Origin: Noviherbaspirillum pedocola | GTDB taxonomy: Bacteria > Pseudomonadota > Gammaproteobacteria > Burkholderiales > Burkholderiaceae_D | Length of the DNA stretch: 64,000 bases | Direction of reading: 5' to 3' | Assembly: GCF_016632335.1 (NCBI RefSeq) | Contig: NZ_JAEPBG010000011.1 | Location: 62,001 to 126,000, forward strand | Part shown: positions 15,573-24,976 of the stretch, one piece after another | Position numbering within the stretch: the first letter of the stretch is position 1 | Layout of the letters: each line of letters begins with the position of its first letter | Notes under the pieces: model-generated | Told to the model about the DNA's origin: nothing | What the model saw: only the letters and a program-made list of their open reading frames with translations | The model's database searches: none | Program-made: the position numbers and the translations under genes

Positions 15573-16916
15573 ATGCAGTTTTCCCCTTTGCGGCTCAGTC
15601 TTATCGCAACTCTCCTGTGTAGTGCCAATTTCGCTCAAGCTCAGGCTATTTCGCAGGCAGAGGCCGCACGCAATGAAATCGCCGCGCAGGCCAAGCAGAT
15701 CGAAACCCAGCTTATCGCGTGGCGACGTGACATTCACGCGCATCCGGAAATTGGCAACAATGAAAAGCGCACTGCGCAGCTGGTGGCTGATCACTTACGC
15801 AGTCTCGGTATGGATGTGAAAACAGGGGTTGCCCGCACCGGCGTCGTCGCAGTGCTCAAAGGGACTTTGCCAGGCCCAACCGTGGCTTTGCGTGCCGACA
15901 TGGATGCGCTGCCAGTCAAGGAGACATCCGACCTGCCTTTTGCCTCCAAGGTCAAAGGGCAGTACCTTGGCAAGGAAGTTGACCTCATGCATGCCTGTGG
16001 CCACGACACTCACACTGCGATCTTGATGGCGACTGCCAAGATCCTGGCATCAATGCGCGAGCGACTTCCCGGCACTGTCGTGTTCTACTTTCAGCCAGCT
16101 GAAGAGGGCCCAGGCGATTTCGTGCCAGACGGTAAGAATGTGTGGGGCGCCAAGATGATGGTCCAGGAAGGAGCAATGAAGTCGCCCAAGCCCGATGCAG
16201 TGTTTGGTCTGCATGCCTGGGCAGGCATACCGGCCGGGCGAATCGCTTATCGTGCCGGCCCGACTCTGGCCAGTTCAGACGATCTGCGCATTAAGATAAT
16301 CGGCAAGCAAACTCATGCTGGTGCGCCGTGGAACGGTATTGACCCGATCACCGTCAGTGGCGAAACACTGGTCGGTCTGCAGACCATCATTAGCCGCCGC
16401 ACCAATATTTCGTCCACCCCATCTGTCGTAAGTATCGGCACGATTAACGGTGGTACCCGCTACAATATCATTCCTGAATCGGTCGAGATGACTGGCACCA
16501 TACGTACCTACGACTACGATATCCGCAAAAAGCTGCATGCGGACGTGCGACAGAAAGTGGAGAAGATTGCCGAGAGCGGTAATGCTAAGGCGGAGGTCAC
16601 GATTCTGGAAAAATACGACCCAACCATCAATGATCCGGCACTGACTGAGAAAATGCTGCCGACATTGCGCTGGGCCGCTAATGATGACATCGTACAGACG
16701 CCGCTGGTTGGTGGCGCCGAAGACTTCTCGTTCTTCGCCAAGGAAGTGCCGGGGCTGTTCGTATTCTTGGGTGTAACGCCCCGTTCACAGGATATGGCTC
16801 AGGCAGCACCCAACCATAACGCAGGTTTCTTCGTTGACGAGTCAGCAATGATGACGGGGGTCAAGACCATGGCGGCATTGGCCAGCGATTACCTGCACGC
16901 AGGTACTGCCCACTGA
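15573..16916 (+). CDS. Exported M20-family amidohydrolase (N-acyl amino acid/hippurate hydrolase type)
   Basis: A 447-residue protein with a Sec signal peptide (residues 1-24, ending FAQAQA). Zinc ligands of the M20D family are visible: HACGHDTHT (Cys and His), PAEEGPG (Glu-Glu), GLHAW (His) and a late NHN (His). The middle region holds the dimerisation domain (KQTHAGAPWNGIDP, GTINGGTRYNIIPE). Such enzymes hydrolyse amide bonds of N-acylated amino acids, hippurate, or indole-3-acetyl conjugates; the secretion signal points to a periplasmic role on scavenged substrates. Start ATG 15573 has CGGAG eight bases upstream; the frame opens earlier at 15540 but without a signal start. It is monocistronic. 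Family certain, substrate undetermined. Confidence 0.92.
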   Translation: MQFSPLRLSLIATLLCSANFAQAQAISQAEAARNEIAAQAKQIETQLIAWRRDIHAHPEIGNNEKRTAQLVADHLRSLGMDVKTGVARTGVVAVLKGTLPGPTVALRADMDALPVKETSDLPFASKVKGQYLGKEVDLMHACGHDTHTAILMATAKILASMRERLPGTVVFYFQPAEEGPGDFVPDGKNVWGAKMMVQEGAMKSPKPDAVFGLHAWAGIPAGRIAYRAGPTLASSDDLRIKIIGKQTHAGAPWNGIDPITVSGETLVGLQTIISRRTNISSTPSVVSIGTINGGTRYNIIPESVEMTGTIRTYDYDIRKKLHADVRQKVEKIAESGNAKAEVTILEKYDPTINDPALTEKMLPTLRWAANDDIVQTPLVGGAEDFSFFAKEVPGLFVFLGVTPRSQDMAQAAPNHNAGFFVDESAMMTGVKTMAALASDYLHAGTAH

Positions 16917-17008
16917 TCTCGGCGCACCGCATTCGTTGCCTGTATATCTCAAAGGCGACGAATATATGCAGCGGCCGATCACAATTCCTGTGTTCGGTCG
17001 CTTCTACG

Positions 17009-17422
17009 TTGGCGCAAGAATCACGCTTTATAAGCAATTGTCATTGGTATCACGCTACAGGCCATAGGATTTGGATTCGATTTCCATTCGTATGGTGGAG
17101 CGGCTCTGTTCAAGTCGGAAGTTCCAATTACCCATCGGACTGGTTGCGGCTGAAAGCGGAAGGCAGAGATACGCTCGACGTCTGGTATGGATCGGTCTGG
17201 TACTCCACGGAGTACGAGTTCAACGACCGGGGCAGGGTGCTTGGCATCAACCCGGACTACTTGTTTGCACAGGATGCAGTCGCAAGATTTTTCGAGACCG
17301 TTCAGAAGCTCCATGCAGAGAAGGTTACTGACGAGGTCGTGGACGGCATTACAGAAGTCGCGAAAGCGGCTATAAGGCGTGACTCGTCCGTGGCGCATTA
17401 CAAGAAGCTGCTTGCCAAGTAG
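17009..17422 (+). CDS. Hypothetical protein
   Basis: A 137-residue frame starting at TTG 17009, mostly soluble and rich in aromatic residues (WLRLKAEGRDTLDVWYGSVW, then EYEFNDRGRVLGINPDYLF), ending in a helical tail. No family is recognised. The composition is protein-like, better than the antisense frame over the same bases. A second short frame (MQRPITIPVFGRFYVGARI, starting at 16966) overlaps the start in another phase, so the true N-terminus may be frameshifted or lie there. Confidence 0.5.
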   Translation: MAQESRFISNCHWYHATGHRIWIRFPFVWWSGSVQVGSSNYPSDWLRLKAEGRDTLDVWYGSVWYSTEYEFNDRGRVLGINPDYLFAQDAVARFFETVQKLHAEKVTDEVVDGITEVAKAAIRRDSSVAHYKKLLAK

Positions 17423-17459
17423 AGGCTTACGCACCTCGGCTGGGCTGTACTATCCCTTC

Positions 17460-17639
17460 ATGAAGGCACTAAAAAGCAAACTGGCGAAACAGATCCTTGC
17501 CGACCCCAAGGGGCGAGAGCAGATGCGTTCCTATTTGGGGAATCGCGGCGGGCCGCGCGTCCATATTGACGTTCCTCCCAGTGCCAGCCACCGCCCGATT
17601 TGCCGCGTCCCTCCCCTCATCGTCCCCAAAGCGACCTGA
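17460..17639 (+). CDS. Small hypothetical protein
   Basis: A 59-residue frame (MKALKSKLAKQILADPKGRE, then MRSYLGNRGGPRVHIDVPPS) that starts 38 bases after the preceding hypothetical gene. The N-terminus is basic and helical, the C-terminus Pro-rich. No domain is recognised and the ribosome site is poor. It may be the start of a longer, now interrupted gene. Confidence 0.35.
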   Translation: MKALKSKLAKQILADPKGREQMRSYLGNRGGPRVHIDVPPSASHRPICRVPPLIVPKAT

Positions 17640-17895
17640 CCAGCATTTACCTAGACGCCCAAGAGGCGTCCTTCAACAAGGTGGCGAAGGACAGGGCCTG
17701 AGGTGCGGCGTCGACGATATCTGCTGAGGAGAGCACCTCGCTTCGCAAGACCAGAACTGGTCGCGACCGTAGCTACGCGACAAGGCCGTATGGCAATAGA
17801 TGCCGATATAAATCATAATAAGAATGCAACAGAAGCGGGCCGCCGGGGACGGACGGCACGTATATAAAAGTAGAGAGAAATAGGGGGTTGTCGCG

Positions 17896-18842
17896 TTGAG
17901 CTCAAAGAGCAAAGCCATAAGTTGGCCTTTTCCGAGGCATAAGCTGTTTTCGGAGAAGTCCCGAGCCGCTTCAGCGATATGGTTCGCCGAGAAGGGCTTC
18001 CAAACTTTGGATCGCAAAGGCTATTGTCTGGCAGACCGGGGTGGCTGGCGCCAGAACATCATTCTGGTAGAGGTTGCTGCATATATAGACAAAGAGGCGG
18101 ATCGAGCCCAGAGGGACAAGGTTCCTTATCCACTGCATAAATACCTACACCACGGGATGAGTAGTCAGGCGATGACTTTCAACCTCATAGGCCCGCTAAT
18201 CACGAGGAATGACTAGGCGCCGCTGACAGAGATACTGAAAGCTAAGGGTGTAGCGCAGTGCGAGTCTGTCGCGGAGGCTGTCTTCGAATACGGAGACCGG
18301 GAGGTGTTCAACGAAGACCAAGGGCAACCGACCTCTGTGGATGTCGCGCTCTGCGACAAGGAAGAGACGCCTCTTATTTTCATTGAGTCGAAGTTCGAGG
18401 AGAAGGAGTTTGGCGGCTGCTAAGTCTACAGCGGGGAGACTGTGCGGGAATCAATCCAGTCGGAAGAGAGGAATCCTGCTACCTACACTTCATCGGCCGC
18501 AAGTACTGGGATCTGATGCGAAAGCATGGCATTACGGACGGGCTGGAAAATGAGCGCCTCTGCATATTCACTCTGCACTACCAGTTCTTCCGAGAGGTCA
18601 TTTTCTCAGTAGAGAAGAATGGCACCTTCGTTGTTCTGTTCGATAAACGAAGCCCGGTGTTTCGGTGTCGCGCCGGCGAGAAAGAGGGCGGTTTGCTCCC
18701 TTTCCTACTGAGCTACCTCCCGGATAGCATCAAGGCAAAAGTGGTTTCGCTAAGCATGCAGGAGCTGGTAGCGCAGATTGAGACCCGCCCTGCGCATCAC
18801 GACTGGATTTTCGAGTTCAAGCGTAAATACGGGATGGATTGA
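17896..18842 (+). pseudogene. PGN_0703-family putative restriction endonuclease, broken
   Basis: Read through its lesions this is a complete, roughly 315-residue gene. The first part (HKYLHHGMSSQAMTFNLIGP) ends at an in-frame TAG at 18214. The same frame continues VDVALCDKEETPLIFIESKF, which carries the D...E-x-K signature of PD-(D/E)XK nucleases, to a TAA at 18421. A frameshift then leads to DCAGINP, CYLHFIGRKYWDLMRKHG, HYQFFREVIFSVEKNGTFVV and the family-typical end HDWIFEFKRKYGMD at 18842. Members of this family are predicted restriction-type nucleases. Two nonsense changes and one frameshift make the product inactive. The next gene starts on the following base, so the two were probably an operon. 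Confidence 0.8.
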
Positions 18843-19412
18843 ATGCGCTACGGTATGGGACGGAAGCGGATTGTAGGGGCATCGCTCAGCGCTAAACTCG
18901 AGGCATCAATAGTGATGTGCGTTTTCTATGGCGCGATCCTAATTGTGCTTGCCAAAGTGCTTTTTCCGTGGGACCGGATGTTCTTCGCCAAAGGCCAGCG
19001 ATGCATGAACTACTGGAACCCGAGCGGCCTTGTAACGGCAAGCTACACCCCGAACGACTACTCCGGTCAAACGTACATTCAGTATCAGATCGAGCAGAAA
19101 GGCTCCGGGTATCGCAGGCCCGCGAATTTCTATCACGCTTGTGTGTTCAACGGATGGTCCGTAGACGCGCAGGCTACCGACGCCTTCATCAAAGACAAGG
19201 TGCAAGACTACATCCGGCGATGCGATCTTGTATCCGAGCAGTTGAGATTTAGGGAGTCCGGGGTCAATAGTCGATTGGCGAGACGGTACGATGCGACACC
19301 CGCACAGAAGGCGGCTTGGCGCGCGGAACACTGCACTGCGTCAAAAGGTGCAGAGAGAGCGGAATTGCGTCCGCAGATTCTTGACTTCCGGGACAAGAGT
19401 GACGAGTTCTGA
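18843..19412 (+). CDS. Hypothetical single-pass membrane protein
   Basis: A 189-residue protein starting on the base after the stop of the broken nuclease gene. One hydrophobic segment at residues 21-42 (ASIVMCVFYGAILIVLAKVL) precedes a soluble domain with four Cys (GQRCMNYW, HACVFNG, RRCDLVSE, EHCTAS), so the soluble part is probably periplasmic and disulfide-bonded. The N-terminus is basic (GRKRIVG), compatible with an N-in orientation. No family is recognised. The zero-base spacing suggests translational coupling with the former nuclease, but a functional link is only inference. Confidence 0.6.
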   Translation: MRYGMGRKRIVGASLSAKLEASIVMCVFYGAILIVLAKVLFPWDRMFFAKGQRCMNYWNPSGLVTASYTPNDYSGQTYIQYQIEQKGSGYRRPANFYHACVFNGWSVDAQATDAFIKDKVQDYIRRCDLVSEQLRFRESGVNSRLARRYDATPAQKAAWRAEHCTASKGAERAELRPQILDFRDKSDEF

Positions 19413-19523
19413 CCGAAGTGGGTCGCTCAATCTTCGGTAATCCAATGAATTGTGGATGACCAAAGAGCGAACGACCCGTGATGGCAGCCAAACTCAGCGT
19501 GGCCCTGATGCTTCCTGTGGCGG

Positions 19524-20084
19524 CTAGTTCTTTCCTGCTTTGCGGGTGAGCGCTAAGCCTGCCAGAGCTGCGCCAAACAACAAGACAATGTGTGGCTCGG
19601 GAACTTCGCCGTTCGCAGTGCCGCCTGTGCTTCTGGCGACGATGGAGAAGTTGCTGTTATTGTCTGGCCTATCAAATACGACAACTGAGCCGTTGATGCC
19701 AAGGTGGCTGGCGGGACCACCGGGTCCGGGTTCTCCATAATCAAAGAAAGCCGGCAACGGACCAACATTCACATCCGGGCTCGATGTAAAGGCGAAACTG
19801 TTCAGGGATGGAATCAATGACACGAACGCGCCGCCCTGCGAATAACCCGCTTCATCTGGAGTGAAGCCGTGCAGATAAAACGTCCCGCCCCAGATGCTCG
19901 CCCCATTCTCAAGCACTGATATGTTTGAAAGATTGTAGATAGAGGTGCCGTTCAGATCTCCAGTGAACGAGCCGGACACCTTTGTTCCGTCATGATAGGT
20001 GTACGAGTAATCAAAAACCGCCGCCTTGGCCGACGAGGCAAGGGTCAAACCAGCGACCGCCAATGCGCATAACATCTTCTTCAT
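19524..20084 (-). CDS. PEP-CTERM exported protein
   Basis: A 186-residue protein with a Sec signal peptide (MKKMLCALAVAGLTLASSAK, cleavage near AKA) and a C-terminal PEP-CTERM tail: VPEP, a hydrophobic helix (HIVLLFGAALAGLALT) and a basic end RKAGKN. The body is rich in Gly, Ser, Asn and Phe and without Cys, like many matrix proteins processed by exosortase. GGAG lies eight bases before ATG 20084. No sigma-54 site as clear as that of the gene at 4954 was found upstream. This is the second PEP-CTERM substrate in the window; no exosortase or polysaccharide gene is adjacent. Confidence 0.88.
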   Translation of the reverse strand: MKKMLCALAVAGLTLASSAKAAVFDYSYTYHDGTKVSGSFTGDLNGTSIYNLSNISVLENGASIWGGTFYLHGFTPDEAGYSQGGAFVSLIPSLNSFAFTSSPDVNVGPLPAFFDYGEPGPGGPASHLGINGSVVVFDRPDNNSNFSIVARSTGGTANGEVPEPHIVLLFGAALAGLALTRKAGKN

Positions 20085-20320
20085 TATCGAGCTCCAACAA
20101 TGTCTTATCTAGGTTCTTGGGAATGCTGCCTGAGCAGATAAGCATGTGGTGTGCCACCAATACAATGGTATTTATATTCAAATACCTAATGTGCAGACCA
20201 CATACGCGAACATCGAATTTGTAAAATGTCCCGACAAGAATAGCGTTACAGTTTTAACAATATGAGCGGAGGATGTTTATCGAGTGCCTCGGAGCCCAAG
20301 GACAGCGCTCTATACGACAT

Positions 20321-20641
20321 TCAATCTAAGCTCAGCTGGACAACCGTGTGGCGTCGCGTATCGAAGGTGCACACCACTGTTTTGCCATTGGGATGGGTAG
20401 TCTTGTCCAGTGCTGAGGACGTGTAACGCGGCCATACTATGGTGATCTCGGTGCCTTCGCGTCGTTCATTCGGCGGGCCTTGCGTGGTCGCTTGATATTG
20501 GGCCATCAATGCCTTTTCGCACGCCTGTCGGGCTTCATTTTCTGTATTGGTGCGGGAACGCGGCGGCAATACCATGACGGCATATACAATCGCGGCGCAC
20601 ACTATAGCTATTGGAAAGAAAATTATTGGACGCCCGCGCAT
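20321..20641 (-). CDS. Hypothetical membrane-anchored protein
   Basis: A 106-residue protein with a basic start (MRGR) and a single hydrophobic anchor at residues 5-26 (PIIFFPIAIVCAAIVYAVMV), then a soluble domain of about 80 residues (TENEARQACEKALMAQYQAT, later GKTVVCTFDTRRHTVVQLSL) with two Cys that could pair. No family is recognised. The pattern of a short anchor plus a small periplasmic domain is common for envelope proteins of unknown function. Confidence 0.6.
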   Translation of the reverse strand: MRGRPIIFFPIAIVCAAIVYAVMVLPPRSRTNTENEARQACEKALMAQYQATTQGPPNERREGTEITIVWPRYTSSALDKTTHPNGKTVVCTFDTRRHTVVQLSLD

Positions 20642-20878
20642 TGTTATAGTATTTATGACGTTGAGTTGTCTAAATTATAAGCTCAGCCGGCGTCGTATGG
20701 CATGCTTGATGGCGTTTATGTGCCACTGATCGCTGGCAAGGGCTAAAGGCGAAGGTTTAAAGCCGTCGGAAGGCTCCGTTTTTTGCTTCTCCATAAGTTC
20801 GCAATCTATGTAGACGCTTCCCGACTAGCAACTTCCCTATAATGCCGGCAATGACAACCGGCAACAAATAGGGTGTCA

Positions 20879-21193
20879 ATGGCCAACGTTCTCACCGCCT
20901 GCGGAGCGATATTGTTTTGGGGTGCACTGATTTCGCTATGGGTCCTCAATGGACGCCTGTTCAGGGAACTACGCGAGAACCATCCCGTGATTTGGGAAGA
21001 AATGGGTGCGCCAGAAAGTGTCTTCACCCGAAATGGGGCGTATTGGCGGCTGGAGAAGTTCTGTCTCAGTGGTGACTACTTGCTTCTTGATTCAGCGCGC
21101 GTTACGCAGTTATGCAACCGCCTGTTTGTCTGTAAGGGAATTCTGTTGGCTGGCTTGTTCTATGCCATGTATGCCGGGCGGCACCACGTTTAA
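20879..21193 (+). CDS. Hypothetical two-helix membrane protein
   Basis: A 104-residue protein with hydrophobic helices at about 5-23 (LTACGAILFWGALISLWVLN) and 86-101 (GILLAGLFYAMYAG), and a soluble loop between (RELRENHPVIWEEMGAPESV, FTRNGAYWRLEKFCLSGDYL). The layout, with a G..x(n)FT..G motif in the loop, is vaguely like universal stress protein B, but I would not name it. ATG 20879 has AGGGTG just upstream; a GTG two codons earlier is the alternative. No partner gene. Confidence 0.6.
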   Translation: MANVLTACGAILFWGALISLWVLNGRLFRELRENHPVIWEEMGAPESVFTRNGAYWRLEKFCLSGDYLLLDSARVTQLCNRLFVCKGILLAGLFYAMYAGRHHV

Positions 21194-21360
21194 CGCTGCG
21201 GTCATTTCGGAGCGCAGCGTTGGGTAAATCGCGCGCAGGTCCCGTCTCCGATCAGTACTGGAGGGAGCTCAGCTGACCGCCTATAGTAGTCGCTGCAGTT
21301 GTCGCCCCATGTCGAAGGGCCAGACAATTTTCCCGGTTTCGCGTCGGATTAGGACACCTA

Positions 21361-22155
21361 CTATTTTGTGATGGTGACGGAGTCGTAGTGAGCCGCGCCG
21401 TTGGGTGTCGAGGCAGGGTTAAAGGTGCCGGTCCAACCTGCGATCGTGTTATCGCCGATCCACACATTCATCATCGCCGGCATTTTCGCTGTGATGTTGA
21501 CAGGTACATTGCGCAGTAGAGTCCAGCCACCCGAAGCGTTTTGCGCATACCAAGTGATGCCGCTCGGCTTCCAATCAAACCTGTAGCCATGAATGCCGTC
21601 GTCCGGGTCGATTCCAGAATACCGGGGATCGGGCAAATAGAAATCTTGCGGATTTGGCTTGCCTTGAACCCAGTAGTTTGTGTGCAGCGTTTTAGTGCCG
21701 GCGACGAATTCGATATCGATCTCGAAGTGCGATCTGGTGCCAGAGCGCCCTGTGTAGAGAAAGAAGGAGCTAACCGTACCTGTCGAAGGCCCTGATGTTG
21801 ACGGCGCTGCCGGCGACGGATCAGTCCATGCAGGTTTCATATAGACGACGAAGCTTCCATACTGAAATGTCTGCGTGGTTTTGACCTCGGAGCAGGTATC
21901 CTGACTCGCGCTCGACTGCGCGAGAAATGCTAAGTTAAGTGTGCCATTCCCCTTTGTAACGTTTCCCGCTGCGAATGTGCAGGCGAAAGGGGATCCGTTT
22001 GCCCATGTTGAAGCCTGCCACGCAGGTCCCAAATCACTGCCGTCAAAATTGTCTGCGAATGCTACTGTTTGAGCATGTGAGAGAGTTCCGGCGCCAAGGG
22101 AAAAAGTCGCTAGACAGAGCGCCTTACGGATTATTTTCGAATACTTCATGCTCAT
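21361..22155 (-). CDS. Exported glycoside hydrolase family 16 beta-glucanase
   Basis: A 264-residue protein with a signal peptide (MSMKYSKIIRKALCLATFSL, cleavage near HAQ). The catalytic signature HFEIDIEFVA has the E-x-D-x-E arrangement of family 16, first Glu nucleophile and last Glu acid/base, in the form used by lichenases (EIDIEF). Further family segments are YGSFVVYMKPAW, GYRFDWKPSGITWY and MMNVWIGDN. The predicted activity is cleavage of beta-1,3-1,4- or beta-1,3-glucans outside the inner membrane, for nutrition or matrix turnover. ATG 22155 is chosen because GGAG lies seven bases before it; the frame opens at 22176. Monocistronic. Confidence 0.88.
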   Translation of the reverse strand: MSMKYSKIIRKALCLATFSLGAGTLSHAQTVAFADNFDGSDLGPAWQASTWANGSPFACTFAAGNVTKGNGTLNLAFLAQSSASQDTCSEVKTTQTFQYGSFVVYMKPAWTDPSPAAPSTSGPSTGTVSSFFLYTGRSGTRSHFEIDIEFVAGTKTLHTNYWVQGKPNPQDFYLPDPRYSGIDPDDGIHGYRFDWKPSGITWYAQNASGGWTLLRNVPVNITAKMPAMMNVWIGDNTIAGWTGTFNPASTPNGAAHYDSVTITK

Positions 22156-22625
22156 GACGCTCTCCACCTGTCGCATTGTTGTGAAACGACGAATCGTCGT
22201 CTCAAGCTATTCCGAAGCGCTATTGTAATATTGATAGGTGTCAATGCTCATCGAGCTTAGCCCCAATTGCATCGCTTGCTGCGATTGGCCTACTGGTGGG
22301 CGAGCGGGCGCATACGTTGGTGCGCCAAAGAACCTAGTCGTAGCTGTCCAATATTCTTGGGAAGCAAAAGGGGCGGACTGCGATCGTCTGGCTGCTGGTC
22401 GGGTTTTGGACTGCTGCCTCAGCACCCAGAATCCCGTTGTCTGTCCCAGATGCCCATGTTTTTACTGGGTAACAGCCACCCCATGTCAGACAGAAGAGCC
22501 CGGAATGTTTGCCGACGCGTGTAGCCGCCTCATCGAACTCGCTTTCGCTAACGATCTCGAATCGTGCCGCGCGCTGATTACAGAGCACCATCTATCAGCG
22601 TGCTAGTCGGAGTCGTGGCCGCGCG
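22156..22625. other. Intergenic between the glucanase and a membrane protein gene
   Basis: A 122-codon plus-strand frame (22238-22606) is open here but shows no domain and no ribosome site. I see no supported gene. Confidence 0.4.
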
Positions 22626-23126
22626 TTAGATTCTCATGGTATTAATGGCATGCGGCCTACGTGACCACGCGGACTGCAACGTTGCGGCGACGAAGAGCCC
22701 CAAGACGGCTATGAGGCTCCACGAGATCCACCGGATGTACGGCGCAGGCACAATCTCAATCTTGATAGTGTCAGGATCTGTGTCGCGGAAAAACCGATTG
22801 AGTCGTTCAGAAGCGGCGTTCGCATCGGTGAACGCCTCATTGCTCTCAAACTGGGCCGCGAAGATCTCTTTGTCAGCGGAGCGCAAGTAGAGGTACACGC
22901 TGTTGCTGCTTCGACGCCTCGGGACAATGCGCACGAAGGAAGTGGCGTCGGGCGCAAGCTGAAACGCCCAGCTCTGGGGGCTCGAGGCTTTGACCTGTTC
23001 GACCGCGCAGGTTACGGCCGAGGCGCGTTCGCATTTGATCACGTATTTCTTGATCGGGCCCCAGTGCAAAACAGCGGCGCCAGCTGCCATGAGAACCGCA
23101 AGAACCGGTAACAACACTCTTTCCAA
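22626..23126 (-). CDS. Hypothetical two-helix membrane protein
   Basis: A 166-residue protein with hydrophobic segments at residues 5-22 (LLPVLAVLMAAGAAVLHWGP) and about 131-150 (WISWSLIAVLGLFVAATLQS). The intervening 110-residue domain has two Cys (IKCERASAVTCAVEQ) and lies outside the cytoplasm if the usual topology holds. Start is TTG 23126, with GGAG nine bases upstream from a nearby out-of-frame ATG. No family is recognised. It may share a strand unit with the lytic transglycosylase gene, about 100 bases upstream. Confidence 0.6.
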   Translation of the reverse strand: MERVLLPVLAVLMAAGAAVLHWGPIKKYVIKCERASAVTCAVEQVKASSPQSWAFQLAPDATSFVRIVPRRRSSNSVYLYLRSADKEIFAAQFESNEAFTDANAASERLNRFFRDTDPDTIKIEIVPAPYIRWISWSLIAVLGLFVAATLQSAWSRRPHAINTMRI

Positions 23127-23222
23127 GACTGCTCCATGTCATTGTTTCAGACTAGGTTAGCAGTTTCCGAAAATCACGTGATACGTTGAAACAAGGGGCG
23201 CGCGAGGCTCGATTATGAGAGG

Positions 23223-24083
23223 CTAAGCGCAGGCGTTTGAGGTAGAAGAAACTCGCCGAAGCTGATCGCGCATCGCCAATACCTTATTCGCATATGCAAA
23301 CGAGGCATCGGACTTTGCGCCGTTATATGCTTGCAGTGCCTTGGTCGGCGAGCCATATTGCTTTTCATAGGTTTTATAGATGCGGATGCCGGCCGCGACA
23401 TTCAGATGCACCTGCTCGGTGAGCATTTTCTGCACCAACTTCGGATTTTTCGACCGGATACCAAGGTCCTCTAATACATTCTTGTGGACGGGGCCGTAGA
23501 CCTGCATTAATCCTGTCGCGCCATATCCGCTTCTTGCTTTGTGATTGAAGCTGGATTCACTGGCGATAATTCCGAGGGCCAAAAACGGGTCCATACCGTT
23601 CTTTCTGCTCAAAGAGAAAGTCGCAGAAACGATCTGCTTTGCTATGGGTGCGGAGACTTTGTAATGCGATTCAACGTAAGAAGCGAGCTTTCTGCCGGTT
23701 TGTGCATCCAGATCAGCAAGACTGTTTGCAATCCTGCCGACTGGCTTTTCGCAACTCGCGCTGGACTCAGATTGCTGGAAGTGGCTTTGACTTCTCTTGG
23801 GCGATACCTCTGCCTCCCGAGTCGTGGGCGCATGCGTATTCGGCAGCGTCTTATGGGCCTCGCTATGAGGTGAGGCCGCATATGTCGGCGATTCACTTTG
23901 CTGAGCTTCCACACGCGACTCATAAGACTGCAACAGTCTTGCAGTCACTACGTGCGTGAGTTGAGTACTCATCAGGAACAATCCAAGAGATCCAGCAACG
24001 AAATAAGCAAGCCGGTTTCCTTGAGGGCCATTTGCGGAAATGGATTTAAACTTTTGGCTGACCGGAGTGAAATTATTTCGCAT
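23223..24083 (-). CDS. Membrane-anchored lytic transglycosylase (SLT domain)
   Basis: A 286-residue protein with a cytoplasmic basic start, one anchor at about residues 25-41 (LAYFVAGSLGLFLMSTQLTH), a Ser/Pro-rich linker, and a C-terminal SLT lysozyme-like domain from about 135. The domain shows ALGIIASESSFNHKA with the catalytic Glu in the ES pair, SGYGATGLMQVYGPVH (the GLMQ motif), NVAAGIRIYKTYEKQYGSP and ALQAYNG. These enzymes cleave the N-acetylmuramic acid to N-acetylglucosamine bond in peptidoglycan with formation of 1,6-anhydro ends. The anchored form could open the wall for growth or for a secretion apparatus; no such apparatus is nearby, so housekeeping is as likely. Confidence 0.88.
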   Translation of the reverse strand: MRNNFTPVSQKFKSISANGPQGNRLAYFVAGSLGLFLMSTQLTHVVTARLLQSYESRVEAQQSESPTYAASPHSEAHKTLPNTHAPTTREAEVSPKRSQSHFQQSESSASCEKPVGRIANSLADLDAQTGRKLASYVESHYKVSAPIAKQIVSATFSLSRKNGMDPFLALGIIASESSFNHKARSGYGATGLMQVYGPVHKNVLEDLGIRSKNPKLVQKMLTEQVHLNVAAGIRIYKTYEKQYGSPTKALQAYNGAKSDASFAYANKVLAMRDQLRRVSSTSNACA

Positions 24084-24715
24084 TATTAATCTCCTAGCGA
24101 TTTTTGGGCGTAAAAGGTCCTTGGATTGCCCAATAATTTTGAAAACTATAAGTATCTTTCAGTCCGAAAGCTCAGCATTAATGCTGCGGACGTTTTTGTA
24201 CCGGCAATGCAGAATGGAAAGGCTGACCCATCCATTCACTATGTACTGAGATAAGCGGGCGGCCGATAGTTCTCGCCGAAAATTAGATGCTTGATTGTTT
24301 TCGAACTGGTCTCTAACAGCGCGGAACCAATTCTATCTGTCTCGCCGATAGCCGCAATGAATTGTCACTAAGATGTTGATAGTTGCACACAGGAATTTAT
24401 TCCTATTAGAATCTATTGCGGCCGGTTATCTTATTCCATCTGGAATTAGTGTCGTTATTCATTGACCAGTATTGAAGAGAAAACTTTCGCGTTATGGTTT
24501 GCAATGATTTCCAATTCGGATTTATATCGCAACCTGTAAGCCGAAATAAAAAGCAGGCATTGAGTTCGTAATGGAAGCAAATAGAAGAGGGCGAACAACA
24601 GGGCAAGGCTCAAAAAGGGGAAACTGCATTCCCTTTCCTGTGGATTCAAATGTGGCAAACGGCCCTGCAGAGAGCCACAGTGGTATGATCGGCCACGCGA
24701 CTTCCTCTTCCGAGC
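24084..24715. other. AT-rich intergenic stretch
   Basis: Over 600 bases, lower in GC than the flanks. The minus-strand frames at 24406-24751 have no ribosome site or domain. Nothing is recognised before the recombinase stump. Confidence 0.45.
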
Positions 24716-24976
24716 TGCATAGTAGAAGATGACCACATCACGACACGGCAATATGCTCGTATCGTCGCATCCTGGGTCGAGTCGATCGGGCTAAACCGTG
24801 CTGCCTATGGCATCCACACGATGCGTCGGACGAAAGTAACGCTGATCTACAGACAAACGAAGAATCTGCGCGCTGTACAGCTCTTGCTTGGTCATACAAA
24901 GTTAGAGAGCACTGTTCGATACCTCGGCATCGAAGTCGACGATGCGTTGGAAATCTCTGAGAACATCGAAATCTGA
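24716..24976 (+). pseudogene. Tyrosine recombinase, C-terminal stump
   Basis: One frame reads DDHITTRQYARIVASWVESI, then YGIHTMRRTKVTLIYRQTKN, LLLGHTKLESTVRYLGIEVD and ends DALEISENIEI at 24976. The HTMRR (H-x-x-R), LLGH and Y of VRYLG are the last catalytic residues of phage-type integrases; the box I Arg and the DNA-binding N-terminus are missing and there is no start codon. Integrases of this subtype normally have about 300 residues. It marks a lost integrated element or island edge next to the AT-rich stretch. Confidence 0.85.

Noticed and set aside
17021-17434. Antisense 137-codon frame opposite the hypothetical gene at 17009
   Set aside because: Equal in length but less protein-like; no ribosome site.
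22238-22606. 122-codon plus-strand frame
   Set aside because: High Cys and Trp content without a domain, no ribosome site.
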